DNA of 53,011 bases. Source: Clostridium sp. CAG:253 (lineage in GTDB: Bacteria > Bacillota > Clostridia > Lachnospirales > Lachnospiraceae). Position numbers and translations under genes: made by a program. A model generated the notes under the pieces. That model saw only the letters and a list, made by a program, of their open reading frames with translations, was not told where the DNA came from and did not search any database. Position 1 is the stretch's first letter; each line of letters begins with the position of its first letter. The DNA lies in the NCBI GenBank assembly GCA_000436755.1, contig FR887341.1:1-53011 (forward strand), read 5' to 3'. Positions 38,151 to 45,169 of this stretch are shown here, one piece after another.

Positions 38151-39245
38151 TTAAACTGACAAATTTATACTTGCTGCAATCTCTGTCTGACCTTCCGGAC
38201 TCTCTCCGGCAGAAAGCTCGATTTGCTCTGTGGCAAGCTTTGATGTATCCACAAGCGTCTGTGACATATCCATACTTAATGATGCTCCCTGAGCCTGCGA
38301 CATCATTATCCCAAAATCACCTCCACCTCGTTTCCATATTTCAATCTTTTCTTTAAGATATGTGATATCTGCGTCCATCAGCTTGCTGTTTTCTTCTCCT
38401 CTGTGAGCCTGTTTCTCTCTTTTTTCCTGCTTTCTTATTTCGTCTTCTATTTTTCTTAATTCTTTCTGCTGCTCTGCTCTTATCTTTTCATCCGGAATTT
38501 TGACAACCGTTTCTTTCTTTGATGAAATATACTTGTCATCATCTTTTCTATTCATGACTTCATGTTTTATATGTGCAAGTTTCTTTTTTGCAATAGTTAT
38601 CATTCTTTTTGCATGGGAGATTGCAATGTTTAATTCATCCGCATCATAATTACCGCTTGCAGCTTTTCTCCTGAGTGCCGACAGATTTGAATTTGCACTT
38701 GCAACGGCATTACTTGCCTGTGATATGCTTTTAGCCCCCTGAATACTTGAAGATACTTTTTTATAGCTGTAATTTAAAACTTTTTTCGTCTTTGTCTCTG
38801 TTTTTGCAGCGTTTTTCTGAGCCTCTTTCATTCGCTCAAGCATATCTTTTAATCCTTCAAGCTGTTTTTGAAACTTTTCATATTCTTCTTCCTTTTTCGT
38901 CTTTTGTGAGCTTTTATCATCTGATACACTGTCATCCTCAATCTCTATATCACTGTCATCACTCAGTTGAAGCATAACACCATCGTCTTTTGTCTTATAT
39001 GTATTTGCAATACCGTTATCAGACTTAACAGAAATTCCGATACCGTTTTTTGTTGTAATATCAGCGTATGTACTGACTGCATCATCCGAAACCCCACCGG
39101 ATTTTGAGTAATTCTGCTTGCTGGACACTTGTTTACTTCCCCTTGTCTGAACATTATCTTTCTGTAAAACTTTGTCTTTCTTTGCTTTTCTGTTTATATG
39201 ATTTTGTCCTGTTTGAAACAGTGCATTATTTATACCTACTGCCAT
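38151..39245 (-). CDS. coiled-coil protein of unknown function
   Basis: 364 residues, soluble, highly charged, Lys/Glu-rich. The N-terminus (MAVGINNALFQTG) lacks a signal peptide. A disordered Ser/Asp-rich part reaches to about residue 115, then long coiled coils follow (about 115-160, 175-230, 245-310), and a C-terminus rich in Ser, Met and Gln. I do not recognise the family. The ATG at 39245 has AAGGAGGG upstream. The promoter region contains a sigma-28-like -10 (39312-39319), which raises a motility-related role as a guess. Confidence 0.75.
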   Translation of the reverse strand: MAVGINNALFQTGQNHINRKAKKDKVLQKDNVQTRGSKQVSSKQNYSKSGGVSDDAVSTYADITTKNGIGISVKSDNGIANTYKTKDDGVMLQLSDDSDIEIEDDSVSDDKSSQKTKKEEEYEKFQKQLEGLKDMLERMKEAQKNAAKTETKTKKVLNYSYKKVSSSIQGAKSISQASNAVASANSNLSALRRKAASGNYDADELNIAISHAKRMITIAKKKLAHIKHEVMNRKDDDKYISSKKETVVKIPDEKIRAEQQKELRKIEDEIRKQEKREKQAHRGEENSKLMDADITYLKEKIEIWKRGGGDFGIMMSQAQGASLSMDMSQTLVDTSKLATEQIELSAGESPEGQTEIAASINLSV

Positions 39246-39311
39246 AAAACTCCCTCCTTGTTCTTAGACATCTAACACTTTTAACACTATGTTTTTAGCT
39301 CCTTTTTCTAT

Positions 39312-39319
39312 ATATCGGC
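39312..39319 (-). promoter_or_regulatory. possible sigma-28 -10 element
   Basis: Minus strand GCCGATAT, seven of eight matches to the flagellar sigma -10 GCCGATAA. The expected -35 TAAA at 15-16 bp is poor (GAGA). Confidence 0.3.
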
Positions 39320-39354
39320 AGTAAGTACAAAACTTCTCAACATTATTCAACAAC

Positions 39355-39430
39355 AATTCCACCATATTTCCACCTGTTTTCCACATGGTTTTTGCAAGTT
39401 ATCCACAAGTTATCCACAAATTGTGCATAA
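39355..39430 (+). promoter_or_regulatory. phased DnaA-box array
   Basis: Two perfect boxes TTATCCACA (39399-39407, 39410-39418), one perfect reverse-strand box TTATGCACA (39422-39430), one single-mismatch box TTTTCCACA (39377-39385) and weaker ATTTCCACC (39366) and AATTCCACC (39355). All direct boxes start on an exact 11-bp grid. It lies between the divergent coiled-coil and nuclease genes, upstream of the SOS-type promoter. No dnaA, dnaN or rpmH is nearby. Confidence 0.75.
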
Positions 39431-39467
39431 ATGGTTTGATTGAGCGGTGAATGTATTAACGCAGAAA

Positions 39468-39514
39468 TTGACTTTATTAAACAATAGTGTTAAAATCTCT
39501 TTGAACAAATGTTC
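39468..39514 (+). promoter_or_regulatory. promoter with LexA (SOS) operator
   Basis: -35 TTGACT (39468-39473), 17-bp spacer, -10 TAAAAT (39491-39496). The palindrome GAACAAATGTTC (39503-39514) fits the Gram-positive LexA/DinR consensus GAAC-N4-GTTC exactly and covers the predicted start site. Indicates DNA-damage induction of the following two genes. Confidence 0.85.
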
Positions 39515-39530
39515 TTGAAGGAGATTACTA

Positions 39531-40094
39531 ATGAAACGTAACAGAAACATTTTAAAAATTGTCACTTATTCTTTTTATATTATTATCACATTTGTAATTT
39601 TAATATTTATCCTTTATTATAGTAAAAATAAAGAAGTAAAATTTATTCTCAGTTCCATCGGTATCTGGTTTTGTTTTTTTCTTTTCTGCGTCTACAAAAT
39701 ATGCAAAGCACGAAAATATGTAGGATTTTTTGAAAAAGGCATATATGATGCTGTAGATTTTGATGATATGGACGGTTTTGAGTTTGAAGAACTTACTTGC
39801 GACATTCTTGTTGCCAATGGTTTTGAAATTGCCGAGAGTACCCAAAACAGTGGTGATTTCGGTGTGGATGTTATCGCTCAAAGAGACGGTATCATATACG
39901 CAATACAATGTAAAAGATACAAGGGTCCTGTCGGAATTGATGCTGTACAGCAGGTTTATGCCGGACGTGATTTTTATGAATGTAATGTTGCTGTCGTTCT
40001 TACAAACAGTTACTTTTCAAAAGCCGCACAGAGGCTTGCTGACAAAATCGGTGTGGTTTTATGGGACAGAGAAATGTTTAAGGAATTATTATAA
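39531..40094 (+). CDS. membrane-anchored Mrr-type restriction endonuclease-like protein
   Basis: 187 residues. Two membrane helices (about 9-30 and 38-57) are followed by a cytoplasmic Mrr_cat nuclease domain: FEFEELTCDILVANGFE, SGDFGVDVIA (catalytic Asp113) and IQCKRY (Gln126, Lys128), so the PD-(D/E)XK active site is complete. Family members cut DNA, often modified DNA; here the enzyme would be held at the membrane. The ATG at 39531 has AAGGAGA upstream. It lies 16 bp before the helicase-nuclease gene in one LexA-box operon. Confidence 0.88.
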   Translation: MKRNRNILKIVTYSFYIIITFVILIFILYYSKNKEVKFILSSIGIWFCFFLFCVYKICKARKYVGFFEKGIYDAVDFDDMDGFEFEELTCDILVANGFEIAESTQNSGDFGVDVIAQRDGIIYAIQCKRYKGPVGIDAVQQVYAGRDFYECNVAVVLTNSYFSKAAQRLADKIGVVLWDREMFKELL

Positions 40095-40110
40095 ATGGAG
40101 ATTTTGATTT

Positions 40111-42546
40111 ATGAACACCATTAAAATATCAGTCAGAAATCTTGTTGAATTTATATTAAGAAGCGGTAATCTCACTACATCATCAGGACTTAAAGACCCC
40201 GATGCAATGCAGGAGGGTGCACGTATACACAAAAAAATTCAACGTAAGATGAAATCAGGTTATCAGGCTGAAGTTGCGCTGTCAATTACTATTCCAATCA
40301 GTTATGACGACATCAATTTTGAAATATGCGTCGAGGGGCGTGCCGACGGTATTTTCACAGACGAAACCGGTTATAATATTGATGAAATAAAAGGTGTTTA
40401 CAGGGAACTTGCATCCATTGAAAATCCCATTGAAGTTCACAGAGCACAGGCTCTTTGTTATGGTTATATATGGGCATGCGAACACAGTCTTGAAGGTATC
40501 GGTATACAGATGACTTATTGCCATATCCCAACCGAAGAAATCAAACGCTTTAATGAATATATTGATTTTAAGACACTTGAAAAATGGTTTTATGAGCTTT
40601 TACATGAATATGCAAAGTGGGCGTCATGGGAGCTCAAATGGCATGAAAAAAGAAACATTTCAATAAAAAATATTGAATTTCCTTTTGAATACCGTCCCGG
40701 ACAAAACACTCTTGTAAAAGGTGTATATCAGACAATTCTCAGAAAAAAAAGACTTTATATAGAAGCTCCGACAGGTGTCGGAAAAACAATCTCAACTATC
40801 TTTCCGGCTGTCAAGGCAATGGGCGAAGAACTCAGCGAAAAACTGTTTTACCTCACAGCAAAAACGATAACCCGCACAGTGGCACAGGACGCATTTAATA
40901 TTCTTTCGGATAACGGCGTACATCTCAAATATGTAACTATTACAGCAAAAGAAAAAATATGTATTCTTGATAAACCTACATGCAATCCCGGTTCGTGCCC
41001 GAGAGCACTGGGACACTTTGACAGAGTAAATAATGCTGTTTTTGACGTCATAACTCATGAAGAACATATAACAAGGGAAATTGTATCAACATATGCCGAA
41101 AAGCACAATGTCTGTCCTTTTGAAATGTGTCTTGATATATCCACATGGGTCGATGCTGTCATTGGTGATTACAATTACGCTTTTGACCCAAATGCATGTC
41201 TAAAGCGTTTTTTTGGTACGGACACAACATCAAACAACTATATTTTTCTTATAGATGAAGCCCACAATCTTGTTGACAGAGCCAGAGAAATGTACTCGGC
41301 TGCTCTCATAAAAGAGGATTTTCTTTCAATAAAAAAACTTACAAAATTTATGAGCAAAAAAATTACAAATGCCATTGAGCGCTGCAACAAATCGCTTCTT
41401 GCTCTCAAACGTGACTGTGATGTTCTTACCGAATGGCAGCTTATAGATATTGAAGATTTTGTTATTAGACTTATGCAGCTTGCAAATTATCTCGACGAAT
41501 ATCTGCAGGACTCCCGCAATAATAAGCATGGTTCAAACAATGTAAAAGGACAGATAAATTTAATGGAATTTGAGGGCGTGAATAATTCTGAACTTGTTCC
41601 TGATACAAGAGAGAAAATACTTGATTTTTATTTTTCAGTAAGGGCATTTCTAAATACATATGAACTGCTTGACGATAAGTATATTATTTATTCTGATTAC
41701 TCAGAAGATGGAAATTTCAGACTACGTCTTCAATGTATGGACCCCTCCACCAATCTTGACAGCTACTTAAAAAAAGGAAGATGCAGTATTTTCTTTTCAG
41801 CAACATTTCTTCCTATTAAATATTATATGGAACAGCTTGCCGGGGGAACAGATGATTATGCGGTCTATGCTCCGTCTCCATTTTCTCCTGAAAACAGACT
41901 TATAATGATTGGTCGGGATGTCAGTACAAAATACACAAGGAGAGGTCCGGCAGAGTACAAAAAAATTGCCGGTTATATAATTGATTTTATATCTGCAAAA
42001 ATCGGAAATTATCTTATATTTTTCTCATCATACAAAATGATTGATGATGTACTTCCATTTGTTGAAGAAAATTTAGATTTTGAACCTGACATTTACATTC
42101 AGTCCTCCTCGATGAACGAACAACAGCGTGAAGAATTTTTAAACAACTTCAAGGAAAATCCCACCAAAACAACCCTCGGCTTTTGTGTTATGGGCGGTAT
42201 ATTCGGTGAGGGAATTGATTTAAAGGAAAACAGACTTATCGGTGCAATTATCGTCGGAACGGGCCTTCCAATGGTCTGCAATGAAAATGAACTTTTCAAG
42301 GACTATTTCGACAGAGAAGATAAACCCGGTTTTGACTATTCGTACCGCTACCCCGGTATGAACAAAGTTTTACAATCAGCCGGACGAGTCATAAGAACCG
42401 ATACCGACAGGGGTGCAATCCTTTTGCTTGATGAAAGATTTACGCAGGCATCATATCAAAAATTGTTTCCTAATGAATGGTACCCGTATGAAGTTGTCAC
42501 GAAGAATAGTATGAGAAAACGGGTAGAGGAATTTTGGAAAGATTAA
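40111..42546 (+). CDS. RecB/Cas4-like nuclease fused to XPD/DinG-type Fe-S helicase
   Basis: 811 residues. The N-terminal PD-(D/E)XK domain (about 1-185) has His40, GRADG with Asp79, DEIKG with Glu92 and Lys94, and QALCYGY (Gln113-Tyr117), the full RecB/Cas4 motif set. The superfamily 2 helicase follows: EAPTGVGKT (Walker A, 218-226), Cys284/291/296/335 positioned for a 4Fe-4S cluster as in XPD, IDEAHN (DEAH, 382-385), a Ser-Ala-Thr motif III (FFSATF) and QSAGRVIRTDTDRG (motif VI). Probably a 5'-3' DNA helicase with its own nuclease. Cotranscribed with the Mrr-like protein under LexA control. Exact role unknown. Confidence 0.9.
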   Translation: MNTIKISVRNLVEFILRSGNLTTSSGLKDPDAMQEGARIHKKIQRKMKSGYQAEVALSITIPISYDDINFEICVEGRADGIFTDETGYNIDEIKGVYRELASIENPIEVHRAQALCYGYIWACEHSLEGIGIQMTYCHIPTEEIKRFNEYIDFKTLEKWFYELLHEYAKWASWELKWHEKRNISIKNIEFPFEYRPGQNTLVKGVYQTILRKKRLYIEAPTGVGKTISTIFPAVKAMGEELSEKLFYLTAKTITRTVAQDAFNILSDNGVHLKYVTITAKEKICILDKPTCNPGSCPRALGHFDRVNNAVFDVITHEEHITREIVSTYAEKHNVCPFEMCLDISTWVDAVIGDYNYAFDPNACLKRFFGTDTTSNNYIFLIDEAHNLVDRAREMYSAALIKEDFLSIKKLTKFMSKKITNAIERCNKSLLALKRDCDVLTEWQLIDIEDFVIRLMQLANYLDEYLQDSRNNKHGSNNVKGQINLMEFEGVNNSELVPDTREKILDFYFSVRAFLNTYELLDDKYIIYSDYSEDGNFRLRLQCMDPSTNLDSYLKKGRCSIFFSATFLPIKYYMEQLAGGTDDYAVYAPSPFSPENRLIMIGRDVSTKYTRRGPAEYKKIAGYIIDFISAKIGNYLIFFSSYKMIDDVLPFVEENLDFEPDIYIQSSSMNEQQREEFLNNFKENPTKTTLGFCVMGGIFGEGIDLKENRLIGAIIVGTGLPMVCNENELFKDYFDREDKPGFDYSYRYPGMNKVLQSAGRVIRTDTDRGAILLLDERFTQASYQKLFPNEWYPYEVVTKNSMRKRVEEFWKD

Positions 42547-42609
42547 TGCTACAGTCTGACCGAACATCATAAAAGTGGATATTATATAATAGATTATTAA
42601 AATTTATTT

Positions 42610-42644
42610 AAAAAAGCTGATTCATACTTAGAACCAGCTTTTTT
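42610..42644. terminator. bidirectional terminator
   Basis: Stem AAAAAAGCTGATTC / GAACCAGCTTTTTT with a 7-base loop (one mismatch on plus, G-U on minus). Separates the convergent helicase and argJ genes. Confidence 0.85.
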
Positions 42645-42692
42645 GAATTTTAATATACATTTGACATTAATATACGTTTTAAACACCCATAA

Positions 42693-43937
42693 TTACGAAC
42701 GATAATCTCCGTTAATCTTAACATAATCATAAGTAAGGTCACATCCCCATGCTTTCGCACTGGCTTCTCCCTGACCAAGATTAACGTCTATAAATATTTC
42801 GTCTTTTGCAAGAAGTTTTGCTGCTTCATCCTCTGAAAACTCAACTCCTGCTCCATTCTCACATACTTTCACACTGCCAACTTCTGAGCGAAGTGATACA
42901 CTGACTTTTGAAATATCAAACTCTGCTTCTGCATATCCGATGGCACAAAGAATTCTTCCCCAGTTTGCATCTTCTCCAAACATTGCACATTTGAATAACG
43001 GGCTTCTAATAACACTTTTAGCTACAATTATTGCTGTTTCCATGTCAGGTGCACCACAGCAGGTACACTCAAGCAGCTTTGAAGCACCCTCACCATCTGC
43101 TGCAAGCATTTTCGTCATGTTTGACATTACAATATAAAGAGCTTTCTTGAACTTTTCGTAGTTTTCATCTTCAGCTACAATCTCTTTATTTCCTGCAAGT
43201 CCGTTTGCCATGACACTTACCATATCATTTGTAGATGTATCTCCGTCTATGCTGAGGCAGTTATATGTAATCTTGACTATTTCGCTAAGTGCTTTCTGAA
43301 CCATTTCCGATGAAATAGCTGTATCTGTTGTCACAAAATTGAGCGTTGTCGCCATATTCGGATGAATCATTCCACTTCCTTTTGCCATACCGCCGAGATG
43401 ACAAACTTTTCCATCAATCTCAAACTCCACAGCAACTTCCTTGCGAACAGTATCTGTTGTCATAATCGCATCTGCTGCCGCTGTATGACCGTCTGCTGTC
43501 ATTCCGTCAACAAGCTGCTTCATATAATCTTCAAAAGGTTTTACTGAAAGTCTCTGTCCTATAACTCCTGTTGAAGCAACAATTACTTCCTCAGGCTTAA
43601 TTCCTATTGCGTCTGCAAGAAGCTCAGAAACTTTCTCTGCAATCTCCTCACCGTCAGCATTACATGTATTTGCGTTTTTTGAATTGACAATAACTGCTTT
43701 TGCTTTGCCGCCGCTCTTTTCAAGATGCTTTTTAGTAACAATTATCGGTGCACCTTTTACTTTATTCTGAGTATAGACACCTGCCGCATTACACTCTTTT
43801 TCACTGTACACAACACCAAGATCAAACTTTTCCTTAACCGGATTTATACCGCAGTTAAGTCCGTTTGCGACAAAACCTTTAGCAGCACATACTCCACCTT
43901 CAATATATTTATATCCGTCAAAAATCTCTTTTGTCAT
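42693..43937 (-). CDS. argJ: glutamate N-acetyltransferase / amino-acid acetyltransferase
   Basis: Bifunctional ArgJ of the arginine acetyl cycle, 414 residues. Made as a proenzyme that cuts itself in the conserved MAKGSGMIHPNMATTL segment, where the Thr becomes the nucleophile. GDTSTNDM and the C-terminal DLTYDYVKINGDYRS are also typical. The ATG at 43937 has AGGAGG upstream. It stands alone with its own promoter; argC, argB and argD are not adjacent. Confidence 0.96.
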   Translation of the reverse strand: MTKEIFDGYKYIEGGVCAAKGFVANGLNCGINPVKEKFDLGVVYSEKECNAAGVYTQNKVKGAPIIVTKKHLEKSGGKAKAVIVNSKNANTCNADGEEIAEKVSELLADAIGIKPEEVIVASTGVIGQRLSVKPFEDYMKQLVDGMTADGHTAAADAIMTTDTVRKEVAVEFEIDGKVCHLGGMAKGSGMIHPNMATTLNFVTTDTAISSEMVQKALSEIVKITYNCLSIDGDTSTNDMVSVMANGLAGNKEIVAEDENYEKFKKALYIVMSNMTKMLAADGEGASKLLECTCCGAPDMETAIIVAKSVIRSPLFKCAMFGEDANWGRILCAIGYAEAEFDISKVSVSLRSEVGSVKVCENGAGVEFSEDEAAKLLAKDEIFIDVNLGQGEASAKAWGCDLTYDYVKINGDYRS

Positions 43938-43969
43938 TATGAGCCTCCTGTTTTTCTGCATTATTAAAC

Positions 43970-43998
43970 ATCTTAACTCTTTTTTGAGATTTTAACAA
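43970..43998 (-). promoter_or_regulatory. argJ promoter
   Basis: On the minus strand: TTGTTA (43993-43998), 17-bp spacer, TAAGAT (43970-43975). Confidence 0.6.
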
Positions 43999-44047
43999 TA
44001 CTTACTTTTTTCTTTGCACTTCAATTTATTTTTGTGTTAATTCTGTG

Positions 44048-44067
44048 AACAGTTGCAAACAACTGTT
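44048..44067 (-). terminator. weak hairpin after the GH5 gene
   Basis: AACAGTTG-CAAA-CAACTGTT just after the cellulase stop. It lacks a proper U-tract, so termination is uncertain. Confidence 0.35.
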
Positions 44068-44074
44068 TATATTA

Positions 44075-45112
44075 TTATTTCTTATATTTTCCGACCAGCC
44101 ATTTACCCTGACCACTCAAATCATTACCGGTAAATCCGCTTGTCTTTTTGCATGACGCTTTTAAAAGCGATGCGCTTTCAGGTTTATTACTAAGGCTCCA
44201 GCAAACATATCCCATATTATAACTATTCATAAGCTTAATCCATTTATTTGCACTTGAAAAATCATATTTTCCGTTTCCGCTTGAATCGCATGTACCAAAC
44301 TCTGTACAGATTACAGGCAGCCCGTTTTTATGTGCTGTTTTAAGTTTATTCCTATAACTGTCCCCATGTGTTGCCGCATAAAAATGTATTGAATACATAA
44401 TGTTTTTGTATCCTTTTATCGGACTTTTTACCGCAATATCAACATCTTGCGACCAATTTGGAGTTCCTACAATTATAATGCCGTTTTTATCATTTTTTCT
44501 TATAACAGGAATTACCTTTTTTGCATATTTTTTAATATCAGACCAGGTTGTCCCTCCATTTGGCTCATTGCATATCTCATAGAGCACATTTTGATAGGAT
44601 GCATATTTTTTTGACATTTGAGCAAAAAATTTTTTAGCCTTTTCCTGATATTTTAAAGGTGTCCTGTCATTCAAAACATGCCAGTCTATTATCACATACA
44701 AACCAAGTTTTTTCGCGGCTTTTACTCCCGTATCTATGGTATCAAGCAGCTTTTTACGGCTCGCCGCATCTGTAACACAATATCCGTTATACTCTTGTGT
44801 GTACATTGCAAGCCTTACCGTGTTTACTTTCCATTTATCACGCAATGTTTTAAATGTTTTCTCAGTAATGTACGGATATCCGACATCCCAGTTTATTCCA
44901 TGTGAACTGACACCTTTTAATCTGACTGTCTTTCCGTTTTTGTCTGCTATATTTGTTCCCTTAACTTTCAATCTGCCATGTTTTTGTACATATGCCGCTG
45001 CTTTACAATATTCAGAATTAAATGACAAAGACTGAACGCTTACTGTTCCCATTGCAATTATTAAAAACAGACTTATAATTTTTTTTAATAATTTATGCCG
45101 TATCTTCTCCAT
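44075..45112 (-). CDS. GH5 endoglucanase, secreted
   Basis: 345 residues. N-terminal hydrophobic signal (about 8-40), then a single GH5 barrel with no binding module: GVSSHGINW, TVRLAMYT, WHVLNDRTP, catalytic acid in YEICNEPNG and nucleophile in VICTEFGT. Most like subfamily 2 cellulases acting on beta-1,4-glucan or related polymers. The ATG at 45112 has AAAGGATG upstream. Export may be as a signal-anchored or cleaved protein. Confidence 0.9.
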   Translation of the reverse strand: MEKIRHKLLKKIISLFLIIAMGTVSVQSLSFNSEYCKAAAYVQKHGRLKVKGTNIADKNGKTVRLKGVSSHGINWDVGYPYITEKTFKTLRDKWKVNTVRLAMYTQEYNGYCVTDAASRKKLLDTIDTGVKAAKKLGLYVIIDWHVLNDRTPLKYQEKAKKFFAQMSKKYASYQNVLYEICNEPNGGTTWSDIKKYAKKVIPVIRKNDKNGIIIVGTPNWSQDVDIAVKSPIKGYKNIMYSIHFYAATHGDSYRNKLKTAHKNGLPVICTEFGTCDSSGNGKYDFSSANKWIKLMNSYNMGYVCWSLSNKPESASLLKASCKKTSGFTGNDLSGQGKWLVGKYKK

Positions 45113-45169
45113 ATAATCATCCTTTTCTCCATTTCATGCTTTTAAATCGTTACTTTTTTCTCAATCTTT

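Noticed and set aside
39355..39430. Chromosomal replication origin
   Set aside because: DnaA boxes are present, but dnaA, dnaN, rpmH and gyrB are all absent nearby and no clear AT-rich unwinding 13-mers are seen. Kept only as a DnaA-box array.
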